Part shown: piece by piece, positions 6,692 to 15,171 of the stretch
How positions within the stretch are numbered: the first letter of the stretch is position 1
Layout: every line of letters starts with the position of its first letter
Source of the DNA: Rhodospirillaceae bacterium
GTDB taxonomy: Bacteria; Pseudomonadota; Alphaproteobacteria; Reyranellales; Reyranellaceae
DNA length: 59,479 nt
NCBI GenBank assembly: GCA_009772935.1
Contig: WOUR01000042.1
Span: 1-59,479, forward strand
Direction of reading: 5' to 3'
Notes under the pieces: model-generated
Seen by the model: only the letters and a program-made list of their open reading frames with translations
What the model was told of the DNA's origin: nothing
Databases searched by the model: none
Made by a program: the position numbers and the translations under genes

Positions 6692-8275
6692 TTAGGCCCG
6701 TTCCCGAATGTCGCTGAACTTCACCTTCGGGCTCTTCTCGGCGATGTAGCCCAGCTCCCAAGCGTTGCGCGCGAGGAACACCGGGGAGCCGTCGCGGTCC
6801 TCGGACATGCCGCCGCGGTTGGCCGACATGAACTCCTCCAGGTCGGTTTTGGTCTCGGCCGAGATCCAGCGCGCGGTCTCGAAGGGCGCGGGTTCCAGGT
6901 CGATATGGACGTTGTACTCCGCCTCGACGCGGGTCTTGAGCACGTCGAGCTGCAGCTCGCCGACCACGCCCACGATATGGTCGCCGCCGATGACGCGGCG
7001 GAACACCTGGGTCACGCCCTCTTCCGCCAGATCCTCCAGCGCGCGCCTGAGCTGCTTGGACTTCATCGGGTCCTCCAGCCGCACGCGGCGCAGGATTTCC
7101 GGCGCGAAGTTGGGGATGCCGGTGATCTTCAGCGTCTCGCCCTCGGTCAGCGTGTCGCCGACCCGCAGCACGCCGTGATTGGGAATGCCGATGATGTCGC
7201 CGGGCCAGGCCTCGTCGACGATCTCGCGCTCGCGGGCGAAGAACAGGATCGGCGAGTTGACCGAGAGCACCTTCGACGTGCCCATCTGCGTCAGCTTCAT
7301 GCCGCGGCGGAACTTGCCGCTGCACAGGCGCAGGAAGGCGATGCGGTCGCGGTGGTTGGGGTCCATGTTGGCCTGGACCTTGAACACGAAACCCGAGACC
7401 TTGGGCTCGGTCGGCTCGATCGGCCGCGGCTCGGCGGGCTGCGGCCGCGGCGGCGGCGCCCAGGCGGCGATCGCGTCCAGCAGCTCCTTCACGCCGAAAT
7501 TGTTGTAGGCCGAGCCGAAGAACACCGGCGAGAGATGCCCGGCGCGATAGCTCTCCAGATCGAACGCCGGATAGCCCGCGCGCACGAGCTCGACCTCTTC
7601 CGCGAAGTTGGGGTCGGCGATCGTGTAGTTCTCGATCACCTCGCCGATGCGGCTCCTGTCGGTGTTGTCGAACACCAGCATGCGGTTGTTGTTGAGATCG
7701 TAGGTGCCCTTGAAGTTCTGGCCCGAGCCGGTCGGCCAGGTCATGGGCGAGACGTCGAGCGCCAGGGTCGAGGCGACCTCGTCCAGCAGCTCGATCGGGT
7801 CCTTGGACTCGCGGTCCATCTTGTTGATGAAGGTGATGATCGGCACGTCGCGCAGGCGGCAGATCTCGAACAGCTTGCGGGTGCGCGCCTCGATGCCCTT
7901 GGCGGCGTCGATCACCATCACCGCCGAATCGACGGCGGTCAGCGTCCGGTACGTGTCCTCGGAGAAGTCCTCGTGGCCCGGCGTGTCGAGCAGGTTGAAG
8001 ACGGCGCCGCCATACTCGAAGTGCATCACCGAGGTGGTGACCGAGATGCCGCGCTGCTGCTCGATCTTCATCCAGTCCGAGCGCGCCCGCCGCGCCTCGC
8101 CGCGCGCCTTCACGGCGCCGGCGACATGGATGGCGCCGCCGAACAGCAGCAGCTTTTCCGTCAGCGTCGTCTTGCCGGCGTCGGGATGCGAGATGATCGC
8201 AAACGTGCGCCTGAGTCCGGCGGGATGGCCGGCCAGGCGGGCGTCGGAAGCGGGAAGAGCGGCGGAATCGGGCAC
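6692..8275 (-). CDS. prfC: Peptide chain release factor 3
   Basis: The 527-residue translational GTPase matches RF3, which removes RF1/RF2 from the ribosome after termination. GTPase motifs are SHPDAGKTT (29-37), the RGISVTTSV switch I block (75-83), DTPGHEDF (97-104) and NKMDRE (151-156). The C-terminal half carries the RF3-type domains 2 and 3, for example EEGVTQVFRR and GVVGELQLDVL. The length is almost that of the E. coli protein (529). It has no operon partner on this strand; its 3' end touches the two-hairpin repeat, and its start faces the divergent membrane protein gene across 140 bp. Confidence 0.97.
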   Translation of the reverse strand: MPDSAALPASDARLAGHPAGLRRTFAIISHPDAGKTTLTEKLLLFGGAIHVAGAVKARGEARRARSDWMKIEQQRGISVTTSVMHFEYGGAVFNLLDTPGHEDFSEDTYRTLTAVDSAVMVIDAAKGIEARTRKLFEICRLRDVPIITFINKMDRESKDPIELLDEVASTLALDVSPMTWPTGSGQNFKGTYDLNNNRMLVFDNTDRSRIGEVIENYTIADPNFAEEVELVRAGYPAFDLESYRAGHLSPVFFGSAYNNFGVKELLDAIAAWAPPPRPQPAEPRPIEPTEPKVSGFVFKVQANMDPNHRDRIAFLRLCSGKFRRGMKLTQMGTSKVLSVNSPILFFAREREIVDEAWPGDIIGIPNHGVLRVGDTLTEGETLKITGIPNFAPEILRRVRLEDPMKSKQLRRALEDLAEEGVTQVFRRVIGGDHIVGVVGELQLDVLKTRVEAEYNVHIDLEPAPFETARWISAETKTDLEEFMSANRGGMSEDRDGSPVFLARNAWELGYIAEKSPKVKFSDIRERA

Positions 8276-8347
8276 TTTTTGGGGGTCCTTCGGGGTGGCG
8301 TGGGGGTAGCGGACGGGTCGGTTGGCGTCAACTCGCGAGGTTTGTTA

Positions 8348-8374
8348 GTAGGGCGCGGGCTTTTGCCGGCCGCG
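8348..8374. other. Hairpin between prfC and the divergent gene
   Basis: GGGCGCGG and CCGCGCCC form an 8-bp stem in the 140-bp divergent intergenic region, about 45 bp upstream of the start at 8416. It may lie in the leader of the plus-strand gene; no regulator binding site is recognised. Confidence 0.35.
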
Positions 8375-8415
8375 CCCTCTCAATCAGGGGGGCCGGAGCG
8401 AATGGATTGGGGTCG

Positions 8416-9621
8416 ATGGACAAGAAGAAGGCGGGCAGGACGCCAATCGCGCTACGCGTGCTGAAAGAGCTGGTGCTGCCGCTGGCCGGCGGCGTCGCCT
8501 ACGGGACGCTCGTGGCCCAGGCCAAGCAGATGCCGCTCGACGGCGTGACGGCCGGTGGCGTGGCCTTCTTCTGCATCCTGGCGGCACAGGGCCTGGTCCT
8601 GCGTGCCGCGCGCACCGCCCGCAGCGAGCCACCGGCGCCGACGGCCGTCAGCGCCCCCGCCCCCGAACCGCTGAAGCTCCCCGCGCCCGAGAAGGTGCCG
8701 GAGACGGAACCGGAGCCCGCGCCCGCCCTCATCGCCGCGCCGGCGGTCGAGCCCGTTCTCGAGCCCATCGTCGAGCCCGTCGCCAAACCGGTCGAGGAGC
8801 CGGCCCCAACACCTGCTCCGCCGCCGCCTCCCCCTGCGCCTCCGAAGCCCGCCCCCAAGCCCGCGAACGACTTCGTCAGCATCCGGGTCGGCGTCGAAGA
8901 GCTGAAGGAGCTGGGCACCTTGCCGGAGCCCGAGCCGGAGAAGCCGGAAGACGGCCAGCGCCCCCTCTTCCGCAACCTCGCCCACGCCCCCACCAAGCGC
9001 ACCCCCGTCGAAGCGCTGGCACCGAAGCAGCTGCTCGACCTCAAGATGCCCTACCAGGCCGTGCTGAACGCCGCCGTGAACTTCGAACGCGAGGTCAAGC
9101 GCCACGCCGCCATGACCGACGACCGGACCGTCCCGCTGGAAAGCCTGTTCGAGGATCCGCGCTTCAACCTGTCGAAGGACCGGCTGCGCCAGCTCGATAC
9201 GCTGCGCCGCATCCGCAACAACATCCTCCACGGCTTCGAAACCTTGGTCGATCCCACCGAAGCCGCCGCCCTCGTCGCCGCCTTCGACCGCGCCGCGTCG
9301 TGGTTCGATCCTGCCAATGTCGAGCCGCCGGAACCCGCGAAACCAGAGGTCGGGACGACGGCAGAGGACGAAGCGGAGAAGCCTGCCGAAGATGAGGCCG
9401 AGGAACCTGCGAACGCGGAAGCCGAAGAGCCTGTGAAAGACGACGCTGAGAAGCCCGTGACAGACGAGGCCCTAAAGCCGGTAGAGCCCGTTGAGGAAGA
9501 GACAGAAAAGCCCCAGGAGGGCGAGCCCGAGAAATCGAAAGAAGCGGAAAAGAAGGCCGATGCTGCCCCAGACTCCAAGGTCACGGAGAAGGCTGGAAGT
9601 GAAAAATTGCCGAAGATCTAA
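8416..9621 (+). CDS. Membrane-anchored Pro/Glu-rich protein with a HEPN-like RNxxxH motif
   Basis: The 401-residue product has two predicted membrane helices (about residues 14-33 and 45-63), then a Pro/Ala/Glu linker (70-150) with runs of proline, a folded alpha-helical segment (about 200-300), and a second, very acidic low-complexity tail (about 303-401) of EKPAEDEAEEP-like units. The folded part has RRIRNNILHG: R267-N-N-I-L-H272 fits the Rx4-6H motif of HEPN nucleotide-binding or RNase domains, preceded by an acidic-rich helix (LFEDPRF..SKDRLRQLDTL). HEPN identity is an inference from this motif and helical pattern. ATG 8416 is preferred over TTG 8407. The helical part would face the cytoplasm if both termini do. 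Function unknown. Confidence 0.7.
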   Translation: MDKKKAGRTPIALRVLKELVLPLAGGVAYGTLVAQAKQMPLDGVTAGGVAFFCILAAQGLVLRAARTARSEPPAPTAVSAPAPEPLKLPAPEKVPETEPEPAPALIAAPAVEPVLEPIVEPVAKPVEEPAPTPAPPPPPPAPPKPAPKPANDFVSIRVGVEELKELGTLPEPEPEKPEDGQRPLFRNLAHAPTKRTPVEALAPKQLLDLKMPYQAVLNAAVNFEREVKRHAAMTDDRTVPLESLFEDPRFNLSKDRLRQLDTLRRIRNNILHGFETLVDPTEAAALVAAFDRAASWFDPANVEPPEPAKPEVGTTAEDEAEKPAEDEAEEPANAEAEEPVKDDAEKPVTDEALKPVEPVEEETEKPQEGEPEKSKEAEKKADAAPDSKVTEKAGSEKLPKI

Positions 9622-9681
9622 TGCTCTGGGTTGAGATGGCTTGAATGGGCAAGGATACGTGCGATCAGGAAGGATCAATCG

Positions 9682-10095
9682 ATGGACTCTAAATATGTGC
9701 TTCCTGAAAGTACTGTCCTTGAACTGAATGGAGGCCGGATTGCATTGGGAGCTGCCGCTCGAGCTTGGGATGAATACTATCATCACTTGATCGTCGTCGA
9801 GTTACCCGGTCGAACGCCGCTGTACGGTGAATGGGAGCCAAAATATGCGGCTAACAAGATTGATTTCGATATCGAGATCTTGAGCTTCGGCTATCGCGAC
9901 GGGGACAGCGTTGGTTCGACCAACATCTCGAACAGATTGGCATTCTCTCCGAATGAACGGACTCTTGTTGAAGGCTTGATCCTTTCTCTTTTTTCCAATG
10001 CCGCTGCAACGGCAACGCTGAATCCATTTGCACTCAAGGTAGCGCACTACACAGGCGTCGTACGGTTCGTATCGAGATGGATTAGAGAACAATAG
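9682..10095 (+). CDS. Hypothetical protein, low-GC orphan (137 aa)
   Basis: ATG at 9682 follows AGGAAGGATC at a good distance. The product (MDSKYVLPESTVLELNGG...FVSRWIREQ) has no signal peptide or clear membrane segment; it has mixed alpha/beta character, a WDEYYHHLIVVELPG strand near residues 29-43 and a C-terminal helix with several aromatic residues. Its base composition is close to 50% GC, far below neighbours, which suggests recent acquisition. I recognise no family. It lies 60 bp after the HEPN-like gene and 24 bp before the M20 peptidase gene, all on the same strand, so it could be cotranscribed with either. A small immunity-type protein is one possible reading but is not supported by a motif. 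Confidence 0.6.
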   Translation: MDSKYVLPESTVLELNGGRIALGAAARAWDEYYHHLIVVELPGRTPLYGEWEPKYAANKIDFDIEILSFGYRDGDSVGSTNISNRLAFSPNERTLVEGLILSLFSNAAATATLNPFALKVAHYTGVVRFVSRWIREQ

Positions 10096-10119
10096 CCCAC
10101 TTAAGGTAAACTCCCGCCC

Positions 10120-11559
10120 ATGAACCCCGACCAGCTCAAGACCTTCATCGGCAGCTTCTGGGACGACCAGATCCTGCCGTCGCTCACCGAGTACATCCGT
10201 ATCCCCAACAAGTCGCCGTCCTTCGACCCGAAGTGGGAGGAGAACGGCTACATGGAGCAGGCGGTCACGCTGATGACCGACTGGGCGCGGCCGCATGTCG
10301 CCGCCCTCGCGGGCGCGACGATGGAGGTGGTGCGCCTGCCCGGCCGCACGCCGCTGATCTTCATCGAGATACCTGGTACCGATGGGGGTGACGACAACGA
10401 CGACACCGTCCTGCTCTACGGCCATCTCGACAAGCAGCCCGAGATGAAGGGCTGGGCCGAGGGCATGGGGCCGTGGATCCCGGTGCGCAAGGACGACAAG
10501 CTCTACGGACGCGGCGGCGCCGACGACGGCTACGCGATCTATGCCTGTTTCGCGGCGCTCTTGGCGCTCAAGGAGCAGGGCATCCCGCGCGCCCGCTGCG
10601 TCATCATGATCGAGGGCTGCGAGGAATCCGGCAGCTACGACCTGCCCTTCTATGTCGATCACCTGCTCGACCGGATCGGCGACCCGTCGCTGGTGGTCTG
10701 CCTCGATTCCGGCTGCGGCGACTGGGACCGGATGTGGCTCACCACGTCGCTGCGCGGCATCGCGGCCGGCACGCTGAAGGTGCGTGTGCTGAACGAGGGC
10801 GTTCACTCGGGCGACGCGTCGGGGATCGTGCCCTCCTCGTTCCGGATCACGCGCGCGCTGCTGACGCGGCTGGAGGACGAGGCGACCGGCGAGATGAAGC
10901 TGCCGGAGCTGTTCGTGCAGATCCCGCCGCAGCGCATCGCGCAGGCCTCGGAAGCCGCGCGGGTGCTGGGCGACGAGGTCTATCGCAAGTTCCCGTTCGC
11001 CGGCACGACGAAGCCGATGGTCGAGGATCTCGGGCAGATGGTGCTGAACCGGACCTGGCGGCCGCAGCTCGCGACGGTCGGCATGGCGGGCTATCCCGAG
11101 CCGGTCGACGCCGGCAACGTGCTGCTGCCCTACACCGAGGCCAAGATCAGCGTGCGCACGCCGCCGACACTCGACGCGAAAGAGGCCGTGAAGGCGATCA
11201 AGAAGGCGCTGGAGTCGGATCCGCCCTATGGCGCCACCGTCGAGTTCGACGCCGGCGAAGGCGGCCAGAGCGGCTGGCATGCGCCGCCGCTGGCGCCGTG
11301 GCTGGAGAAGGCGGTGAACGAGGCCTCGCAGGAAGCCTTCGGCGCGCCGGTCGCCTACATGGGCGAAGGCGGAACGATCCCGTTCATGGGCATGCTGGGC
11401 GACAAGTTTCCCCGGACGCAGTTCGTGATCACCGGGGTGCTGGGCCCGCATTCGAATGCGCATGGACCGAACGAGTTCCTGCACATCCCGACGGGCAAGA
11501 AGGTGACGGTCGCGACCGCGCTGATGATTGCGGCGCACTACGAGCGGGAGAAGAAGTAG
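10120..11559 (+). CDS. M20 family metallopeptidase (dipeptidase)
   Basis: The 479-residue protein is a zinc-dependent M20 exopeptidase of the carnosinase/CNDP-like branch. Visible are YGHLDKQP (H102 metal ligand, D104), the bridging-ligand segment GRGGADDG (D135), the catalytic Glu pair in IEGCEESGS (E168-E169), the dimerisation domain with NEGVHSGDASG, and a late LGPHSNAHGPNEFLHI bringing the last metal His. All expected ligands are present. These cytosolic enzymes release amino acids from dipeptides or related amides. It starts 24 bp after the low-GC orphan. Beyond its stop codon a 290-bp region of palindromic repeats separates it from the convergent ABC-F gene. Confidence 0.93.
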   Translation: MNPDQLKTFIGSFWDDQILPSLTEYIRIPNKSPSFDPKWEENGYMEQAVTLMTDWARPHVAALAGATMEVVRLPGRTPLIFIEIPGTDGGDDNDDTVLLYGHLDKQPEMKGWAEGMGPWIPVRKDDKLYGRGGADDGYAIYACFAALLALKEQGIPRARCVIMIEGCEESGSYDLPFYVDHLLDRIGDPSLVVCLDSGCGDWDRMWLTTSLRGIAAGTLKVRVLNEGVHSGDASGIVPSSFRITRALLTRLEDEATGEMKLPELFVQIPPQRIAQASEAARVLGDEVYRKFPFAGTTKPMVEDLGQMVLNRTWRPQLATVGMAGYPEPVDAGNVLLPYTEAKISVRTPPTLDAKEAVKAIKKALESDPPYGATVEFDAGEGGQSGWHAPPLAPWLEKAVNEASQEAFGAPVAYMGEGGTIPFMGMLGDKFPRTQFVITGVLGPHSNAHGPNEFLHIPTGKKVTVATALMIAAHYEREKK

Positions 11560-11668
11560 CACTCCGTCGAGGGATTCGAAGGGAACCCTCTGTGCCCCGG
11601 CGATATCGTCAGGGAAGGCAGACGAAATAGTTGAACGCAGAAGCGGCCCTCGCGTTTACCGCCACTAC

Positions 11669-11766
11669 CCTCATGCTGAGGAGGCCCGAAGGGCCGTCTC
11701 GAAGCATGGGCACGAGCACCACGTTTGTTGCCCATCCTTCGAGACGCGGCGCTCCTCAGGATGAGG
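11669..11766. repeat. Long imperfect palindrome between convergent genes
   Basis: Left arm CCTCATGCTGAGGAGG...GTCTCGAAGCATGGGCA (11669-11716) pairs with right arm TGCCCATCCTTCGAGACG...CTCCTCAGGATGAGG (11728-11766). An extra partial copy of the outer arm, CTCTCAGGATGAGG, lies near 11804-11817. This type of dispersed palindrome is common between convergent genes in Alphaproteobacteria. Here it occupies most of the 290 bp between the M20 gene and the ABC-F gene; no coding capacity was seen in that stretch. Confidence 0.7.
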
Positions 11767-11850
11767 TAAGTGCTCGAATCTATTCAATTCATTTCCGACC
11801 AGCCTCTCAGGATGAGGGTGGTGTGCGGATGAACCTGAAGCGGAAAGACC

Positions 11851-13662
11851 CTAGCCGCCCAGCTCTTCCTTCAGCATCTCGAGTTCGAGCCATTCCGTCT
11901 CGGCGGCTTCGATCTCGGCCTGGGCGGCGCCGATGCGGGTGGTCTTGGACTGGAAGGACTTGGGATCGCGGCGGTAGAGGTCGGGGTCGGCCAGGGCCTG
12001 CTGCAAGGTGGCGATCTCGGCCTGCAGGGCTTCTATTTTCTTGGGCAGTTCGACCAGGGCGCGCTCGCGCTTGTAGCCGAGGCGGGCCTTGGCCGGCCCG
12101 GCCGGCTTCGGAGCGGCGGCCGGCTTGTCCTTGGCGCGTGACGGCGTGACGCCCGTAGGCTCGGGGCGCGGGCCGCGCTGGGCCACGTAGTCGCTGTAGC
12201 CGCCAGCATATTCGACCGCCGTGCCGTCGCCTTCGAGCACGATGGTGGAAGTCACCAGCCGGTCGAGGAAGTCGCGATCGTGGCTCACCAGCAGGACGGT
12301 GCCGTCGTAATCGTCGAGCGCCTCCTGCAGCAGGTCGAGCGTGTCGGCGTCGAGGTCGTTGGTCGGCTCGTCGAGCACGATCATGTTCGAGGGCGCGGCC
12401 AGTGCCTTGGCCAGCAGCAGGCGGTTGCGCTCGCCACCCGAGAGGGTGCGCACCGGCTGGCGCGCCTGCTCGTCGCGGAACAGATATTCGCGCAGATAGG
12501 TCATCACATGGGTGAGATGACCGCGCACCAGCACATGGTCGTTGCGGTCGGCCAGCGTCTCCCACGGCGTCTTGTCGGGATCGAGGCCGATGCGGCGCTG
12601 GTCGATCACCACCGGCATCAGGTTGGCGCCGAGCTTCACCGTGCCGCTGTCGGGCTCCAGTTCGCCCATCAGCATCTTGAGGAGCGTCGTCTTGCCGGCG
12701 CCGTTGGGGCCGATCAGGCCGATGCGGTTCTTGCGGAAGATGCGCGTGGAGAAATCCTGGACGATGACCTTGTCGCCCCAGCGCTTGGTGATGTTGCGCG
12801 CCGTGACGACCAGCGCGCCCGAGGCCTCGGCGCTGCCGGCCTCGATGGTGGCGCGGCCCACCGGGCCGATCTGCTGGCTGCGCTGCTGGCGCAGTGCCGC
12901 CAGCGCGCGCAGGCGGCCTTCGTTGCGTGTGCGACGGGCGCGGATCGACTTGCCGGCCCACTCGGTCTCGCGCTCGATCAGCCGGTCGAGCTTGTGCCGC
13001 TCCGTCGCCTCGCGTTCGAGGATGTCGTTCGACCAGGCCTCGAACTCGCCATAGCCCTTGTCGAGGCGGCGCACGATGCCGCGGTCGAGCCACAGCACGG
13101 CCCGCGTCAGGTTGGTGAGGAAGCGCCGGTCGTGGCTCACCAGCACATAGGCGCCGCGCCACTTCGAGAGCTTGTCCTCCAGCCATTCGATGGTCGGCAG
13201 GTCGAGATGGTTGGTCGGCTCGTCGAGCAGCATGACGTCGGGCTCGGCGATCAGCACGCGCGCGAGCGCCGCGCGGCGCGACTCGCCGCCCGACAGGGTG
13301 GTCGGATCGCGATCGCCGGCCAGCTTCATGTCGTCGAGGATGGCGGCGACGCGGTAGTCGTCCGGCCCCAGCGAATCGGTGAGGGCGGATGCGACGTAGC
13401 CGCCGACCGTGGCGTGGCCGGTGAAGTCCGGCTCCTGCGGCAGGGTGGCGACGGTGGCGCCGGGCTGGGCGAAGCGCTCGCCGGAATCGGCGATCGGTGC
13501 GCCGGCCAGGATGCGCAGCAGCGTCGACTTGCCCGCACCGTTGCGGCCGACCAGCGACAGGCGTTCGCCCGGCGCGATGCCGAGATCGACGCCGGCCAGG
13601 ATGGTCTGGTCGCCAAGATGGAAACGGATGTCGCTCAGCGCAAGGAGAGGGGGATCGGCCAT
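11851..13662 (-). CDS. uup: ABC-F ATPase, Uup-like
   Basis: The 603-residue soluble protein carries two ABC domains and no membrane segment. Domain 1 has Walker A GRNGAGKST (39-47), signature LSGGESRR and Walker B VMLLDEPTNHLD; domain 2 has GPNGAGKTT, LSGGERNR and MIVLDEPTNDLD. The C-terminal region (about 520-603) is a basic linker followed by a coiled coil (ELPKKIEALQAEIATL), as in Uup, which binds ribosomes and affects precise excision of transposons. ATG at 13660-13662 is chosen because the family begins with PLLALSDIRF; an alternative start 39 bp upstream adds a non-conserved tail. The assignment to Uup rather than another ABC-F subgroup rests on the C-terminal domain. Confidence 0.88.
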   Translation of the reverse strand: MADPPLLALSDIRFHLGDQTILAGVDLGIAPGERLSLVGRNGAGKSTLLRILAGAPIADSGERFAQPGATVATLPQEPDFTGHATVGGYVASALTDSLGPDDYRVAAILDDMKLAGDRDPTTLSGGESRRAALARVLIAEPDVMLLDEPTNHLDLPTIEWLEDKLSKWRGAYVLVSHDRRFLTNLTRAVLWLDRGIVRRLDKGYGEFEAWSNDILEREATERHKLDRLIERETEWAGKSIRARRTRNEGRLRALAALRQQRSQQIGPVGRATIEAGSAEASGALVVTARNITKRWGDKVIVQDFSTRIFRKNRIGLIGPNGAGKTTLLKMLMGELEPDSGTVKLGANLMPVVIDQRRIGLDPDKTPWETLADRNDHVLVRGHLTHVMTYLREYLFRDEQARQPVRTLSGGERNRLLLAKALAAPSNMIVLDEPTNDLDADTLDLLQEALDDYDGTVLLVSHDRDFLDRLVTSTIVLEGDGTAVEYAGGYSDYVAQRGPRPEPTGVTPSRAKDKPAAAPKPAGPAKARLGYKRERALVELPKKIEALQAEIATLQQALADPDLYRRDPKSFQSKTTRIGAAQAEIEAAETEWLELEMLKEELGG

Positions 13663-13751
13663 AGAGCGCGCTGTATTGGCCGAACCCGCTCCTATCGGCA
13701 AGGGCGAAGCCCGGGTTTGACGGGCCGGGCGCCACCCTGCATGAAAGCCTC

Positions 13752-14087
13752 ATGGTGATGGGCCTAACGACGGGACTCTGGGTCAGCGCGCAGATACGCC
13801 TCTGCGACCGCGCCTTCATTCCCGCAGCCGTCGTGCGGCGCGGCGATCCCGACGTCGGCACGGTGCTGCTGAAGATCAACCGCTTCGAGGCCGGCGTGAC
13901 CGTCTTCACCCAGACCAGCACGCTTGGCGACGAGCCGGCCTGGAGCCGGGGCACGGGCCCGGCGCCCGTCACCGAGCCCGAAGCCGACGCTTATATCGCC
14001 CGCCAGGTCGCCCGCGATCCCGACCTCTGGGTCCTCGAGATCGAGGACCGCAAGGGCGAGTACAAGATGATCGGGAAGGTTCTTTAG
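13752..14087 (+). CDS. DUF1491 family protein
   Basis: The 111-residue product fits DUF1491, a small alphaproteobacterial family of unknown function. Recognisable blocks are AQIRLCDRAFIPAAVVRRGDPDVGTVLLKIN in the first half (split by turns), AWSRGTGPAPVTEPEADAYI, and RDPDLWVLEIEDRKG. It has no signal peptide or membrane segment. The gene is divergent from the Uup-like gene over an 89-bp gap and convergent with the NlpD-like gene. Either ATG at 13752 or at 13758 could be the start. Confidence 0.85.
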   Translation: MVMGLTTGLWVSAQIRLCDRAFIPAAVVRRGDPDVGTVLLKINRFEAGVTVFTQTSTLGDEPAWSRGTGPAPVTEPEADAYIARQVARDPDLWVLEIEDRKGEYKMIGKVL

Positions 14088-14094
14088 CTTCTGT

Positions 14095-14205
14095 CGTCCT
14101 GAGCGAAGCCGCCCACAGGGCGGCGCAGTCGAAGGACCTTTTTCCGACGCACCGCCTATCGAAGCGAAAAGAGATTCCTCGACTACGCTGCGCTTCGCTC
14201 GGATG
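14095..14205. repeat. Palindromic repeat and terminator-like hairpin after the DUF1491 gene
   Basis: The first unit contains the perfect hairpin GCCGCCC-ACA-GGGCGGC (14108-14124) followed by GCAGTCGAAGGACC and five T (14139-14143), which can end the DUF1491 transcript. A second, inverted unit (GATTCCTCGAC...GCTTCGCTCGGATGACG, about 14171-14207) pairs loosely with the first. The sequence words GTCCTGAGCGAAG and GAAGGACC relate it to the GTCATCC...GGATCC palindromes at 45330 and 51868. The second unit lies 13 bp from the end of the convergent peptidase gene. Confidence 0.6.
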
Positions 14206-14219
14206 ACGTGCTGCGCCCG

Positions 14220-15043
14220 TCACTGCGGGCCGAGTACCGTCGTCGGATCGATGGTCTTGCCGGCGCGGCGGACCTCGAAATGGAGCTGCGGTTCCGCCGT
14301 ACCGCCGGAATTGCCGACCTTGGCGATGGTCTGCCCCTTCTTGACCACGTCGCCCTTCTTCACCGCCAGCGACTCGTTGTTGCCGTAGGCCGTGATGTAG
14401 CCGCCGGGATGCTCGATCAGCAGCAGGTTGCCCATGCGGGCGACCTCGCCGCCGGCATAGACGACCTTGCCGCCCTCGGCGGCCTTAACCGGAGTGCCCT
14501 TGGCAGCGGCGATGTCGATGCCGTCGTTCTTCTGGCCGCCCGACGTGCCGTAACCCGAGACGACCTTGCCGTGGACCGGCCAGATCATCTTCGCTGCGGG
14601 CGGCGTAGCCGGGACGGTGACCGATTGCGAGGCCTTGCTGAGGGGCGTCGGCTCGCCCGCGGGCGCGGCGGAGCGCGGCGCCTCGCCCTGCGCGCCCGGC
14701 GGAGGCGCCAGCCCTTCGCGCTTCACCGATGACGGCGCGTTGGGATTGGCGGCGGCGGTCTGCTGGCTGGCGGGGTGTAGGGCGCCTTGAGGTTGTTGCG
14801 GGCGATGATGGTGTGCGACGGCACGCCATAGCGGCGCGACAGGCCGTCGACCGTGTCCTTGTCCTTCACGACGTAGACGGGAACGGCGTTGGGGCCGGCA
14901 GCGGACCCGGGATATTCCATGGTGCCTTCGCGGGCACCCATGACGGTATTGCAGGCGCCGAGCGCGACCGATAGCACCGCCATTGTACCCAGCGTGTGCA
15001 TCCGGCCGGCCCATCGCGAGGGGAAGCGAGGGGCGTTCTTCAT
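14220..15043 (-). pseudogene. nlpD: NlpD-like lipoprotein with LysM and M23 domains, frameshifted
   Basis: Two frames together make one protein. The 5' part (15043 down to about 14776) encodes a lipoprotein signal with LSVALGAC and a LysM domain (YVVKDKDTVDGLSRRYGV..HTIIARNNLKAPYT). The 3' part, shifted by one base, encodes a Pro/Ala linker and a C-terminal M23 domain (WPVHGKVVSGYG, GIDIAAAKGTPVKAAEGG, LLLIEHPGGYITAYGN, PQLHFEVRRAGKTIDP). The break is at a four-base homopolymer (G14772-14775 on the plus strand); one more base would restore LKAPYTPASQQT. NlpD-type proteins activate cell-wall amidases. The M23 part has HFEVR but HPG and HGK rather than the full zinc set, as in degenerate NlpD domains. 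The gene follows pcm and surE as expected. A sequencing error is possible. Confidence 0.8.
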
Positions 15044-15104
15044 GTGTGCAGTGTAACTCATCGGGATTCGGGCGGGAATAGGAGCCTCCGAGGGTCGTTC
15101 GTTC

Positions 15105-15171
15105 TTCGACGCTCTCGGACATTGCCCTGGGCAATGTCCTGTCGCTCCTCGGGCTGAGCTTCGCTCAGCCC
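15105..15171. repeat. Two-hairpin intergenic repeat, copy B (REP-like), overlapping the pcm stop
   Basis: TTCGACGCTC, hairpin GGACATTGCC/GGCAATGTCC (15117-15139), CTGTCGCTC, then hairpin GGGCTGAG/CTCAGCCC (15151-15171). The layout is identical to the copy at 6628-6691, with paired substitutions in both stems. The second hairpin contains the pcm stop codon (15165-15167), so the last codons of pcm are part of the repeat. Confidence 0.72.

Noticed and set aside
9472..9786. Minus-strand frame across the end of the HEPN-like gene and the orphan
   Set aside because: It overlaps two better supported genes and has no start signal or recognisable product.
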